Positions 52,255-61,765 are shown, counted from the stretch's first letter. The stretch: 64,000 nt of DNA from an uncultured Alistipes sp. (GCA_900544195.1 UQUJ01000004.1:7641-71640), one strand, 5' to 3'. Program-made: numbers and translations. The notes: a model not told the origin generated them from the sequence alone.

Positions 52255-55041
52255 TTGCAATTCAAGAAGCATACATATAATATTATCCTCATAGCGGCCT
52301 TGGCCGCGCTGACGGGACTGACAATGTTCGGACAGGATCTGAGGAGGGACAGGCGCCTTAGGAAGGCTGCTGAAGCCGTTTCTTTGCCTGACACGTTCAA
52401 GCAGGTTTCCAATGATTCCACTGTCCGTCTGACGGATTCTGTTCCGCCGCTTCAGGACTCGCTTGCAAGAAGGCGAGACTCCATCCGGGTAGCGGATTCG
52501 ACATCCAGGGCTGACTCTTTGTTCATGCTGGACAAGAGTTCCCTTTCCAGACCGGCATTCTCCGGGGCGAAGGATTCGATCAGACAGGATTTCTCGAACG
52601 GGCAGCGCAAGATGTACTACTGGGGTGATGTCGAGGTCTCTTACGACAACATCAAGCTGAAGGCTGATTACATGGAGTATGACATGGCCACCGGGACAGT
52701 CTTCGCGAGAGGAACCTACGACAGTTTGTCCAAGGAGTGGAAAGGCCAGCCGGAGATGACTCAAGGGGGACAGACTTTCAACATGGAGGAGGTCCGGTAC
52801 AATTTCAACACCCGCAAGGCCAGGATCACGAACATGATCACGAAAGAGGATGACGGCATCCTCCACGGAAAGAACATCAAGATGATGCCGGACAAGTCCA
52901 TCAACATCACCAAAGGCAAATACACGGTCTGCGATCTGGAACATCCTCACTATTATCTGAAGTTGTCATCAGCCAAGGTTGTCACAAAACCGTCCCAGAA
53001 GACGGTGTTCGGGCCGGCTCATCTTGTGGTCGAGGACGTGGATCTGCCGATCGGCATTCCGTTTGGCTTTATCCCGAAACGTCCGGACAGGGCCACGGGA
53101 CTACTCATGCCTTCTTTCGGGGAGGAAAATGCCAGAGGTTTCTACATGAGGGACGCCGGAATGTACTTTGTGCTGGGTGACTACTTCGACATGTCGCTGA
53201 CTGGAGACTACTATACTCTTGGATCATGGGCAGCCAATCTGAACTCCAGATACATGGTAAAGTACAAGTTCAGCGGCAACCTTGCCGTCAACTATTCCGT
53301 TGACCAGACCGGTGAGAAAGGAAGCACGGACTTCTTCCAGAGCAAAAACTTCGGAGTAAGATGGTCGCACTCACAGGATTCCAAAGCCCATCCAGGAACC
53401 TCGTTCTCGGCCTCGGTCAATTTCTCAAGCCCTTCCAACAGCCGCTACAACTCGCATTCGGTGTCGGAGGCTCTGCAGAACCAGATCTCGTCCTCAGTGT
53501 CATATTCAAAGAACTGGAACGGCAAGTTCAACCTGTCGGTCAACGCGCTGCACAGCCAGAACTCGAGGGACAGCTCATATTCATTCACCCTTCCTAACGT
53601 CACGTTCTCCGTCTCGACATTCTATCCGTTCAAGATCAAGAACAGGGTCGGGAAGGAGCGTTTCTACGAGAAGTTCGCGCTTGGCTACAACACCTCCATC
53701 CAGAACAAGATCAACTTCAAGGCTTCCGAGTTCGGCGAGCCTGGGTTCATGGACAAGTTCCAGAACGGAATGGCGCACAACTTCTCCATCAAGCTTCCGG
53801 ATTTCACACTGCTCAAGTATTTGAATGTGGCTCCGAACGTAAGCTACGGCATGAACTGGTTCTTCAGGAAGAGCGAGGCATATTTTGATCCGGAGACAAA
53901 CAGCGTGAAGACAGAGATGGGAAAGCAGTTCGGTACGTTCGGGGCGACGCACAATTATTCCGGCTCCGTGTCGATGAGCACCCGTATCTATGGAATGTTC
54001 GATTTTGGCAGGTACCATAAGATCCAGGCGATCAGGCATGTCATCTCTCCAAGCGTCAGCATGAGCTTCAGCCCGGAGAAAGGTAAGGCTTTCAATGGGT
54101 GGCGGACGCTCAATTACATCGACACTCTTGGTGTGCGGAAGTCCTATGACTACAACATCTACCAAGGGCAGATAAACTCGGCGCCGGGAAAGGGAAAGTC
54201 CGCCACAATGAGCATCTCGATCGGCAACAATCTTGAGGCGAAGGTGCGTGACATGAGTGACACGACCGGCAAGGGGAACAAGAAAGTGAAGATTCTGGAC
54301 CAGCTCAACATCTCCACCGGGTACAATTTCCTTGCTGACTCGCTGAAGATGAACAATGTGGGAATATCCATGTCCACATCAATCTTCGGCAAGCTCGGAA
54401 TAAACGGCAACATGAATTTCGACCCGTACGCCATAAATGAGAGAGGTCAGAGGGTGAACAGGTACAACATCATTGAAAACGGTGTGCCGCTCAGGCTCAC
54501 CAATGTGAGCGGTTCGCTGTCATATTCATTGTCGGGGAAAGGAACAGTCAAAGGCAACGATGGCTCGAAGTCTTCGGGAGGCGGCGAGGGCGGTTCAGGC
54601 AATGCCGCGGACTATTACCGACGAATATACTATCATCCGCTTACAGGTGAATATATTCCCGGAGGATGGCTGTACTATACCAATCCCAATGTGCCATGGA
54701 GCGTGAACCTCAATTATAACTTCTCGATGAACCGTTCCTATAATTATGCGAACAACCAATTGAGCAGGAAGGACAACATCACGCAGACCCTCGGAGTTCA
54801 GGGCAATGTCCAATTGACACCGAAGATGTCGGTCCAGGCGCAGTCCGGATGGGATTTCACGGCTATGAAGATGACAACCACGCAGTTCTCCTTCAGATAT
54901 GATCTGCACTGCTTCAACATTTCCGTGTCATGGGTTCCGTCGGGTATGTACCAGTCATATTCGTTCCTCATCTCCGCGAATGCCGCGGCTTTGGCGGATC
55001 TGCTGAGATTCAAGAAAAGTACCAGCTATTGGGATAAATAG
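52255..55041 (+). CDS. lptD: LPS assembly outer-membrane protein LptD
   Basis: Inserts lipopolysaccharide into the outer leaflet. It has 928 residues starting at TTG 52255, with a signal peptide (KKHTYNIILIAALAALTGLTMFGQ). The N-terminal OstA-like jellyroll domain (MYYWGDVEVSYDNIKLKADYMEYDMATGTVFARGTYD, about residues 115-310) is followed by a large beta-barrel (PFGFIPKRPDRATGLLMPSFGEE onward). A Gly/Ser-rich loop lies near residue 765 (GKGTVKGNDGSKSSGGGEGG). Bacteroidetes LptD proteins are about this length. No lptE or lptA is adjacent. Confidence 0.87.
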   Translation: MQFKKHTYNIILIAALAALTGLTMFGQDLRRDRRLRKAAEAVSLPDTFKQVSNDSTVRLTDSVPPLQDSLARRRDSIRVADSTSRADSLFMLDKSSLSRPAFSGAKDSIRQDFSNGQRKMYYWGDVEVSYDNIKLKADYMEYDMATGTVFARGTYDSLSKEWKGQPEMTQGGQTFNMEEVRYNFNTRKARITNMITKEDDGILHGKNIKMMPDKSINITKGKYTVCDLEHPHYYLKLSSAKVVTKPSQKTVFGPAHLVVEDVDLPIGIPFGFIPKRPDRATGLLMPSFGEENARGFYMRDAGMYFVLGDYFDMSLTGDYYTLGSWAANLNSRYMVKYKFSGNLAVNYSVDQTGEKGSTDFFQSKNFGVRWSHSQDSKAHPGTSFSASVNFSSPSNSRYNSHSVSEALQNQISSSVSYSKNWNGKFNLSVNALHSQNSRDSSYSFTLPNVTFSVSTFYPFKIKNRVGKERFYEKFALGYNTSIQNKINFKASEFGEPGFMDKFQNGMAHNFSIKLPDFTLLKYLNVAPNVSYGMNWFFRKSEAYFDPETNSVKTEMGKQFGTFGATHNYSGSVSMSTRIYGMFDFGRYHKIQAIRHVISPSVSMSFSPEKGKAFNGWRTLNYIDTLGVRKSYDYNIYQGQINSAPGKGKSATMSISIGNNLEAKVRDMSDTTGKGNKKVKILDQLNISTGYNFLADSLKMNNVGISMSTSIFGKLGINGNMNFDPYAINERGQRVNRYNIIENGVPLRLTNVSGSLSYSLSGKGTVKGNDGSKSSGGGEGGSGNAADYYRRIYYHPLTGEYIPGGWLYYTNPNVPWSVNLNYNFSMNRSYNYANNQLSRKDNITQTLGVQGNVQLTPKMSVQAQSGWDFTAMKMTTTQFSFRYDLHCFNISVSWVPSGMYQSYSFLISANAAALADLLRFKKSTSYWDK

Positions 55042-55073
55042 TTTGGATATTCTTAATAAATATCTTATATTTG
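55042..55073 (+). promoter_or_regulatory. rho promoter
   Basis: TTTG at 55042-55045 and TATATTTG at 55066-55073, 20 bases apart, match the Bacteroidetes consensus. The predicted leader is about 95 bases and contains AGCC-(TAAA)-GGCT and CCGG...CCGG arms, which could matter if rho is autoregulated as in E. coli. Confidence 0.7.
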
Positions 55074-55172
55074 CATGCTGACGTTTTCAGCAAAAGCCTA
55101 AAGGCTGATAATCCACGATATTATTTTCTGAAATCAAGTCCGGTATGACGACTCCGGAATCATTTTAAGTCT

Positions 55173-57050
55173 ATGCCTTATAATTTATTTGAACTCACTC
55201 AGATGAGCAGAGAGCAACTTGAAAAAGTCGCTCAGGATCATCAGATCAAGAACATCAAGAAATTCACAGATGAGAATCTGTCATTCGCGATACTGGACGC
55301 GCAGGCTGCCGCGGCTTCTCTCCAACCGATAGAAAAACCGAAGGCCAAGCGTGGAAGACCGCGCAAGAATCCACTTCCGGAACAGACCCGGACTCGGGCC
55401 ACAAAGCCTGTCGCTTCCAAGAATGACAATAAGAAAGCCAAGGAGGAACAGGACGCAAAAACGGAGCGGCAGAATATGAATGCAGAGCCTAAGGTTGAGC
55501 AGACTACGACTCCGGTTCCTGGTCAGGACGCTAAACCAGCGCCGAAGAAAAGAGGACGCAAGCCAAAGTCGGCATCCGTTCAGCCGCAGGCCGAAGCAGC
55601 CGTTCCTGACATTGACAAGAAGCCGGAGAGTGTGACAGAAAAGTCCGTTTCTGTGGAGGAGACCGCGCAGATGATTCCTGACGCTACTGCGCCGTCCCAG
55701 TCTGAGAAGCCTGTCAACGGCAAGGAGTTCATTCATGCGCTTTTTGATGATCTTAAGGATGATCCGGCAGCTCATGCCGACATCAGCCGCCGGAAGCAGA
55801 AAAATAAATTTCAAGGACAAAATGGCCAGAATCCTAACCAGTCGAAGCCCCAGAATTTCCAGAACCTAAAGCCAAAGGCTCCGGAGGTTGAATTTGACGG
55901 CACGGTGGAGGCTACCGGAGTGCTTGAGATCATGCCGGACGGGTACGGCTTCCTTCGTTCCTCTGACTACAATTACCTGAATTCACCTGATGACATCTAT
56001 GTCAGCCAGAGCCAGATAAAGAACAACGCCTTGAAATCAGGCGACACTGTCACCGGTGAGATCCGTCCTCCAAAGGAAGGGGACAAATACTTCCCTCTCG
56101 TAAAGATCAACTACATCAACGGCCGTACTCCGGACTACATCCGCGACAGGGTTCCGTTTGATTTCCTTACCCCTCTTTTCCCTGAGGAGAAGTTCAACCT
56201 TCTTGGACACGGTCACCAGAGCGACCCATCCTGTCGAATCGTGGACATGTTCACCCCAATAGGGAAAGGTCAGCGTGGTCTGATCGTGTCACAGCCGAAG
56301 ACAGGTAAGACAATGCTTTTGAAGTCCATAGCCAATGCCATCGCGGACAATCATCCTGAGGTCTACGAGATCGTGCTTCTGATTGACGAGCGTCCTGAGG
56401 AGGTCACCGACATGAGCCGCAGCGTGAAGGCCGAGGTTGTGGCCTCGACTTTCGACGAGCCGGCAGACAGGCACGTGAAGGTCGCGAATATGGTTTTGGA
56501 GAAAGCACGCAGACTCGTGGAGTGCGGTCATGACGTCGTGATTCTGCTTGACTCGATCACCCGTCTTGCCCGTGCGTACAACACTGTGCAGCCGGCTTCC
56601 GGTAAGGTTTTGACCGGAGGTGTGGACGCAAACGCCCTGCAGAAGCCGAAGCGTTTCTTCGGTGCGGCGCGTAACATCGAGGGTGGCGGTTCGCTGACAA
56701 TCCTTGCCACAGCCTTGACCGAGACTGGCTCCAAGATGGATGACGTGATCTTCGAGGAGTTCAAAGGCACCGGCAACATGGAGCTTCAGCTTGACAGGAC
56801 CTTGGCCAACAGGCGTATCTTCCCTGCCGTGAATGTGGTTCTTTCCAGCACCCGCCGTGACGATCTTCTCTACAGCCGTGAGGCGGCCAACAGGATCTGG
56901 ATCCTGCGCAAGCTGCTCGCTGACATGAATCCTACCGAAGCGATGAATTTCATGCTTCAGCTGATGGACGAGTACAAGACCAATGACATGCTTCTTGAGA
57001 ACATGAACAAGGTCACCCCTCGTGATGCCAAATTCTACGACTCGTTCTAA
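55173..57050 (+). CDS. rho: Transcription termination factor Rho with disordered N-terminal extension
   Basis: Hexameric RNA helicase that ends transcription. It has 625 residues, about 200 more than E. coli. Residues 1-45 are the Rho_N helical domain (LFELTQMSREQLEKVAQDHQ). Residues 46-235 are a low-complexity Lys/Pro/Gln/Glu-rich region with two AT-hook-like motifs (KRGRPRKNP, KKRGRKPKS). Then come the RNA-binding cold-shock domain (VLEIMPDGYGFLRSSDYNYLNSPDDIYVS) and the motor, with Walker A SQPKTGKTML and the Q-loop/R-loop region. Such an extension in B. thetaiotaomicron Rho drives phase separation and is needed in the gut. Confidence 0.95.
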   Translation: MPYNLFELTQMSREQLEKVAQDHQIKNIKKFTDENLSFAILDAQAAAASLQPIEKPKAKRGRPRKNPLPEQTRTRATKPVASKNDNKKAKEEQDAKTERQNMNAEPKVEQTTTPVPGQDAKPAPKKRGRKPKSASVQPQAEAAVPDIDKKPESVTEKSVSVEETAQMIPDATAPSQSEKPVNGKEFIHALFDDLKDDPAAHADISRRKQKNKFQGQNGQNPNQSKPQNFQNLKPKAPEVEFDGTVEATGVLEIMPDGYGFLRSSDYNYLNSPDDIYVSQSQIKNNALKSGDTVTGEIRPPKEGDKYFPLVKINYINGRTPDYIRDRVPFDFLTPLFPEEKFNLLGHGHQSDPSCRIVDMFTPIGKGQRGLIVSQPKTGKTMLLKSIANAIADNHPEVYEIVLLIDERPEEVTDMSRSVKAEVVASTFDEPADRHVKVANMVLEKARRLVECGHDVVILLDSITRLARAYNTVQPASGKVLTGGVDANALQKPKRFFGAARNIEGGGSLTILATALTETGSKMDDVIFEEFKGTGNMELQLDRTLANRRIFPAVNVVLSSTRRDDLLYSREAANRIWILRKLLADMNPTEAMNFMLQLMDEYKTNDMLLENMNKVTPRDAKFYDSF

Positions 57051-57068
57051 TAGATTAAGGAATATATG

Positions 57069-57110
57069 AATAAAGGCGATTGAATATCTTCAGTCGCCTT
57101 TATTTATTTT
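57069..57110 (+). terminator. Intrinsic terminator of rho
   Basis: A 16-bp stem (57069-57084 with 57089-57104, core AAAGGCGA/TCGCCTTT, one G-T wobble, 4-base loop) followed by TATTTT. It lies 19 bases after the rho stop codon. Confidence 0.8.
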
Positions 57111-57119
57111 CTAATTTTG

Positions 57120-57261
57120 AATCAACTGAAAGGCAGTTACCTCCAGCGATCCTCCCCACAAATGCTGCTCGCTATGAAGATCCACTGGACCTTCATTAAT
57201 CGCTCACGACCTCCCTCTTCGGGAGCCAAAGTCGCTTGCGGCAACTGCCTTTCAGTTGATT
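57120..57261. repeat. Cloverleaf-like element 1
   Basis: A 19-bp perfect outer stem (57120-57138 with 57243-57261; arm sequence begins ATCAACTGAAAGG) encloses about 104 bases. Three inner hairpins can be drawn: AGCGA/TCGCT (57145-57173), TGAAG.TCC/GGA.CTTCA (57175-57195) and CGAC..CTCCC/GGGAG..GTCG (57207-57234). No flanking target duplication was found. Confidence 0.75.
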
Positions 57262-57287
57262 ATGGTATAACAATCCGAGATGTTTTT

Positions 57288-57410
57288 ATAGCCGAATATT
57301 TGGTGTGGCAGACTATGGCCGCCCGTGGCCATATGAACGGGTGGACCGCCGTAGGCGGGACGGGATGGAGCGCGTAGCGCGGAAGTCTGCAGCACCAAAT
57401 ATTCGGCTAT
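57288..57410. repeat. Cloverleaf-like element 2
   Basis: An 18-bp perfect outer stem (ATAGCCGAATATTTGGTG, 57288-57305, with 57393-57410), a 2-base internal loop, then a further 7 bp (GCAGACT/AGTCTGC). Inside lie three hairpins: TATGGCC/GGCCATA (57314-57333), CCGCC-GTA-GGCGG (57346-57358) and GCGC-GTA-GCGC (57370-57380). It ends 18 bases before the carB stop codon. Confidence 0.8.
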
Positions 57411-57427
57411 GGAATCAAATCCAGAGA

Positions 57428-60400
57428 TCAATACTGATCCCAGGACTTGATTTGGATGTCGTTCACGCTGGTGGAGCAGAAGGCGCGGATGAAGGCGGTG
57501 GCGAGACGGGCGTTGGTGAAGAGGGTGACGTTGAAGTCGATGGCCGCTCTTCTGATCTGATAGCCGTTCGACAACTCCAGCTCGGAGAAGTTTTTCGGGA
57601 TATTGATCACCATGTCAATCTCTTTGTTCTGAATCATTTCCAGTGCCGGCTTAAACCTTCCCTTGAAGTTAGGGTTGTCACATTCGCTTGGCCAGAGAAC
57701 CTTCGTGGCAGGTACGCTGTTCTCGACAAGATACTTGTATGTGCCACCTGTAGCGTAAAGTTCATAACCTTTCTCCACGAGAAGTCGGCAGGCCATCAGC
57801 ATGTCGGCTTTCTGAAGCGGATCTCCGGTTGACAGCAGAACCCTCTTCTCCGGTATCCTCTGCCCTACCGAAAGCACGGACTTGAGCAGAGCCTCGTTAA
57901 GGTCATCGCCCAGACAACCGACCTCACCGGTAGAAGACATATCCACACCAAGCATCGGATCCGCCTCCTCAAGTCTCGCGAAGGAGAACTGTGAGGACTT
58001 GACACCTACATAGTCAAGGTCAAACGCACTCTTTTGAGGAGCCGCAGGATGGAGACCGAGCATTACCTTGGTGGCCAATTCAATGAAGTCAATCTTAAGC
58101 ACCTTGGAGACGAACGGGAAGCTTCTGGAGGCACGAAGGTTACACTCGATGACCTTGATGGCGTTCTCTCTGGCGAGGAACTGGATGTTGAACGGACCGG
58201 AGATGCTGAGCGCGCCGGCAATCGCGCGGGCGATCTTCTTGATCCTGCGGACGGTCTCCACGTAAAGCTTCTGCGGAGGGAACTGGATCGTGGCGTCCCC
58301 GGAATGGACACCGGCATATTCAATGTGCTCAGAGATGGCGTAGGCAAGGATCTCTCCATTGTCGGCCACCGCGTCGAATTCTATCTCCTTGCTGCGGGTG
58401 TAGAATTTGCTGATCACGACAGGATGCTCCTGGGAGACTTCCGCCGCCAGGCTGAGGAAGTGACGGAGCTTCTCCTCGTCGTGGCAGACATTCATAGCGG
58501 CTCCGGAAAGCACGTACGACGGTCTCACCAGCACAGGGAAGCCAACCTTCCTGATGAAATTGTCCACCTCGTCGATGGTCGTGAGCTCGCTCCATTCCGG
58601 CTGGTCAACCCCGAGGTTGTCCACGATGCTGGAGAATTTGTGACGGTCCTCGGCCTTGTCGATGTCCTCGGCGGAGGTGCCGAGAATCGGAACGTTGTGC
58701 TTGTGAAGCTTGAGGGCGAGATTGTTAGGGATCTGGCCACCCACGGAGACAACGACTCCGTGAGGAGTCTCAAGGTCGATGATGTCCATCACCCTCTCGA
58801 AGGTGAGCTCGTCGAAATAGAGCCTGTCGCACATGTCGTAGTCGGTGGAGACCGTCTCCGGGTTGTAGTTGATCAGCACTCCCCTGTAGCCCTGCTTCTG
58901 GATGGTCTGGAGACAGGTTACGGAACACCAGTCGAATTCCACGGACGAACCGATCCTGTAGGCTCCCGAGCCGAGGACAATCACCGACTTGCCGTCACGC
59001 TCATATTCAATGTCACTCTTCGTGCCGTTGTAGGTCAGGTAGAGGTAGTTCGTCTGTGCCGGGAATTCGGCGGCGAGGGTGTCTATCTGCTTCACGACAG
59101 GGACGATGCCGTGTGATTTTCGATGTTCACGGACAACATCCATGTTGGCTGTCGAGGTTCCTTTGTCCTTCCAGATGGCTCTCTGGATCTGGAAATCGGA
59201 GAAGCCCTCCTGCTTGGCAAGACGCAGGAGCTCCACCGGCATGTCCTCAAGAGTGTCGTAGGTGTTCATGTCCTCGTAGGTCTTGACGATGTTCTCCAGC
59301 TTATTGAGGAACCATTTGTCGATCTTGGTCAGGTCGTGGATCTGATCTACCGTGTAGCCGGCGCGCATGGCCTTGGAGATCACGAAGATGCGTTTGTCTG
59401 TCGGCTCCCGGAGAGCCTCCTCCAAGTCGGCGACCTGGAACTCCTTGTTGCCCACGAAGCCGTGCGCCCCCTGGCCGATCATCCTGAGGCCCTTCTGGAT
59501 GGCCTCCTCGAAACTGCGCCCGATGGCCATCACCTCGCCCACGGACTTCATCGAAGAGCCGATCTTGCGGGAGACACCGTGGAACTTGCTGAGATCCCAG
59601 CGAGGAATCTTGCAGACAATGTAGTCAAGCGCCGGCTCGAAGAAGGCCGGAGTGGTCTTGGTCACGGAGTTCTTGAGGTCGAACAGGCCGTAGCCGAGAC
59701 CGAGTTTGGCGGCCACGAAGGCGAGCGGATAGCCGGTGGCCTTGGAGGCAAGCGCAGAGGAGCGGCTCAGACGTGCGTTCACCTCGATCACGCGGTAGTC
59801 CATAGCGTACGGGTCGAAGGCGAACTGCACGTTGCACTCGCCCACTATCCCGATGTGGCGGACAATCCTGATGGAAAGCTCGCGCAGGAAGTAGTAGTCA
59901 TTGTTGGACAGGGTCTGGGACGGAGCCACGACGATGCTCTCTCCGGTGTGGATTCCGAGCGGGTCGAAGTTCTCCATATTGCAGACCGTTATACAGTTGT
60001 CATAGCGGTCACGGACAACTTCATATTCAATCTCCTTCCAGCCTTTAAGCGACTTTTCCACAAGTACTTGCGGCGAGAATGAGAATGCCTTTTCGCAGAG
60101 TTCGTCAAGCTGCTCCTCGTTGTCGCAGAAACCGGAACCGAGTCCGCCGAGGGCGTAAGCCGCGCGCACGATGAGCGGGAATCCGAGTTCATGGGCGGCT
60201 TTGCGGGCCTCCTCGATGTTGGACGCCGGGTGCGACTTGATGGTCTTCACTCCTATCTCGTCCAGTTTCTTGATGAAGAGGTCACGGTCCTCCGTGTCCA
60301 TGATCGCCTGGACAGGAGTTCCAAGCACCTGAACTTTGTACTTGTCAAGGATGCCGTTCTCGTACAGCTCCACGCCGCAGTTAAGGGCGGTTTGGCCTCC

Positions 60401-60667
60401 GAACGAGAGGAGAATGCCCTGAGGCTGCTCCTTGGCGATGACCTTCTCCACGAAGAACGGAGTGACAGGCAGGAAGTAGATCTTGTCGGCCACACCCTCG
60501 GAGGTCTGCACTGTGGCGATGTTAGGATTGATCAGGACTGTCTCGATGCCCTCCTCGCGCAGGGCCTTCAAAGCCTGTGAGCCGGAATAGTCGAACTCTC
60601 CGGCCTGACCGATCTTGAGCGCGCCCGATCCGAGGATCAAAACCTTCTTTATATTCGTGTTTTTCAT
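57428..60667 (-). CDS. carB: Carbamoyl phosphate synthase large subunit
   Basis: Makes carbamoyl phosphate from bicarbonate, ATP and ammonia supplied by CarA, for pyrimidine and arginine synthesis. It has 1079 residues with two homologous ATP-grasp halves. The N-terminal half has KVLILGSGALKIGQAGEFDYSG and EVNARLSRSSALASKATGYPLA; the second half repeats VIVLGSGAYRIGSSVEFDW and ECNLRASRSFPFVSKVLKID. The C-terminal MGS-like allosteric domain (about 940-1079, RVLLSTGDPLQKADMLMACRLLVEKGYELYATGGT) binds regulatory ligands. It follows carA by 21 bases. Confidence 0.97.
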   Translation of the reverse strand: MKNTNIKKVLILGSGALKIGQAGEFDYSGSQALKALREEGIETVLINPNIATVQTSEGVADKIYFLPVTPFFVEKVIAKEQPQGILLSFGGQTALNCGVELYENGILDKYKVQVLGTPVQAIMDTEDRDLFIKKLDEIGVKTIKSHPASNIEEARKAAHELGFPLIVRAAYALGGLGSGFCDNEEQLDELCEKAFSFSPQVLVEKSLKGWKEIEYEVVRDRYDNCITVCNMENFDPLGIHTGESIVVAPSQTLSNNDYYFLRELSIRIVRHIGIVGECNVQFAFDPYAMDYRVIEVNARLSRSSALASKATGYPLAFVAAKLGLGYGLFDLKNSVTKTTPAFFEPALDYIVCKIPRWDLSKFHGVSRKIGSSMKSVGEVMAIGRSFEEAIQKGLRMIGQGAHGFVGNKEFQVADLEEALREPTDKRIFVISKAMRAGYTVDQIHDLTKIDKWFLNKLENIVKTYEDMNTYDTLEDMPVELLRLAKQEGFSDFQIQRAIWKDKGTSTANMDVVREHRKSHGIVPVVKQIDTLAAEFPAQTNYLYLTYNGTKSDIEYERDGKSVIVLGSGAYRIGSSVEFDWCSVTCLQTIQKQGYRGVLINYNPETVSTDYDMCDRLYFDELTFERVMDIIDLETPHGVVVSVGGQIPNNLALKLHKHNVPILGTSAEDIDKAEDRHKFSSIVDNLGVDQPEWSELTTIDEVDNFIRKVGFPVLVRPSYVLSGAAMNVCHDEEKLRHFLSLAAEVSQEHPVVISKFYTRSKEIEFDAVADNGEILAYAISEHIEYAGVHSGDATIQFPPQKLYVETVRRIKKIARAIAGALSISGPFNIQFLARENAIKVIECNLRASRSFPFVSKVLKIDFIELATKVMLGLHPAAPQKSAFDLDYVGVKSSQFSFARLEEADPMLGVDMSSTGEVGCLGDDLNEALLKSVLSVGQRIPEKRVLLSTGDPLQKADMLMACRLLVEKGYELYATGGTYKYLVENSVPATKVLWPSECDNPNFKGRFKPALEMIQNKEIDMVINIPKNFSELELSNGYQIRRAAIDFNVTLFTNARLATAFIRAFCSTSVNDIQIKSWDQY

Positions 60668-60688
60668 AAATTCTTTTTTATCCGAAAG

Positions 60689-61765
60689 TTACAATTTGCT
60701 GATAAACTCGTCAAACAGGAAGTTCGTGTCGGTCGGGCCGCTGGAGGCTTCCGGGTGGAACTGTACCGAGCAGAAAGGCTTGGTCTTGTGGCGGATGCCT
60801 TCGTTGGTGCCGTCGTTCATATTCACAAACCAAGGCTCCCAATTAGCTCCGAGGGTCTTGTCGTCAACCGCAAATCCGTGATTTTGCGAGGTGATGAAGC
60901 AGCGGTTGGTGCCTGCCATCCGGACAGGTTGGTTGTGGCTGCGGTGACCATACTTTAATTTATATGTGTTGGCACCCCCGGCTCTGGCGAGCAGCTGGTT
61001 GCCCATGCATATTCCGAAAATAGGCTTGTCTCCTTCCATCGCCTTGCGCAGGTTAGCTACGGTGACATTGCAGAACTGCGGGTTGCCAGGGCCGTTCGAG
61101 ATGAAGAGGCCGTCGTAGTCAAGTTTGTTGAAATCGTAGTCCCAAGGCACTCTGACTACTTTCACTCCCCTCTCCATAAAGCATCTGAGGATGTTGTGCT
61201 TGACTCCGCAGTCTACCATCACGACTGTCTTGGAGCCGCTGCCATATTCAATCACATCCTTGCAGCTGACGATGGCGATCTGGTTGGCGAGGTTCGGGTC
61301 GTCGATCGGGAAATCCTTCTCCACGCCGTCCGGAACGATCATTCCGAGCATCGAGCCCTTCTCGCGCAGAAGTTGCGTGACGGCGCGGGTGTCGATCCCG
61401 AATATTCCCGGAATCCTCTGCTCCTTCAGCCATTCGTCGAGGCTCTTGACCGCATCCCAGTGGCTGTAGTCGAAGGAATAGTCGCTTATGACGACTCCCC
61501 TCACCCAGATCTTCTCTGACTCGAAGTTCCGGGATATCCCCAGTTCGTCCGTTCCTTCCTGTGGCACGCCGTAATTACCTATCAATGGATAGGTTACGCA
61601 GAGAATCTGCCCAGAGTACGAAGGGTCTGTCAAACTTTCCGGATAGCCGACCATCGCCGTCGAGAAGACAACCTCGCCGTCGCACGGCCCGTCATAGCCA
61701 AAGGAGAATCCGCGGAACTCGATCCCGTTCTCCAACTTTAATGTCGCTCCTTTTCTTGGTTTCAT
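60689..61765 (-). CDS. carA: Carbamoyl phosphate synthase small subunit
   Basis: Glutaminase that feeds ammonia to CarB. It has 358 residues: the N-terminal CPSase domain (LENGIEFRGFSFGYDGPCDGEVVFSTAMVGYPESLTDPSY) and a class I glutamine amidotransferase domain. The nucleophile Cys is in IFGICMGNQLLARAGG, where the family usually has G-x-C-x-G-H-Q; here the His is Asn. The catalytic His and Glu are in VQFHPEASSGPTDT. The gene is preceded by a leader of nearly 300 bases containing an intrinsic-terminator-like hairpin. Confidence 0.96.
   Translation of the reverse strand: MKPRKGATLKLENGIEFRGFSFGYDGPCDGEVVFSTAMVGYPESLTDPSYSGQILCVTYPLIGNYGVPQEGTDELGISRNFESEKIWVRGVVISDYSFDYSHWDAVKSLDEWLKEQRIPGIFGIDTRAVTQLLREKGSMLGMIVPDGVEKDFPIDDPNLANQIAIVSCKDVIEYGSGSKTVVMVDCGVKHNILRCFMERGVKVVRVPWDYDFNKLDYDGLFISNGPGNPQFCNVTVANLRKAMEGDKPIFGICMGNQLLARAGGANTYKLKYGHRSHNQPVRMAGTNRCFITSQNHGFAVDDKTLGANWEPWFVNMNDGTNEGIRHKTKPFCSVQFHPEASSGPTDTNFLFDEFISKL

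Larger units (their letters stand above)
57051..57427. other. Convergent gap between rho and carB with two structured elements
   Basis: About 380 bases without a credible gene. After the rho terminator come two separate elements, each bounded by long inverted repeats (57120-57261 and 57288-57410). The ORF that can be drawn across them (57117-57377) is an artefact of their GC-rich interior. Confidence 0.75.

Noticed and set aside
52215..52421. Longer amidase reading frame
   Set aside because: It overlaps the start of lptD on the other strand and lacks a signal peptide at its beginning.
57117..57377. 86-codon ORF between rho and carB
   Set aside because: Runs through two inverted-repeat elements with no protein signature.
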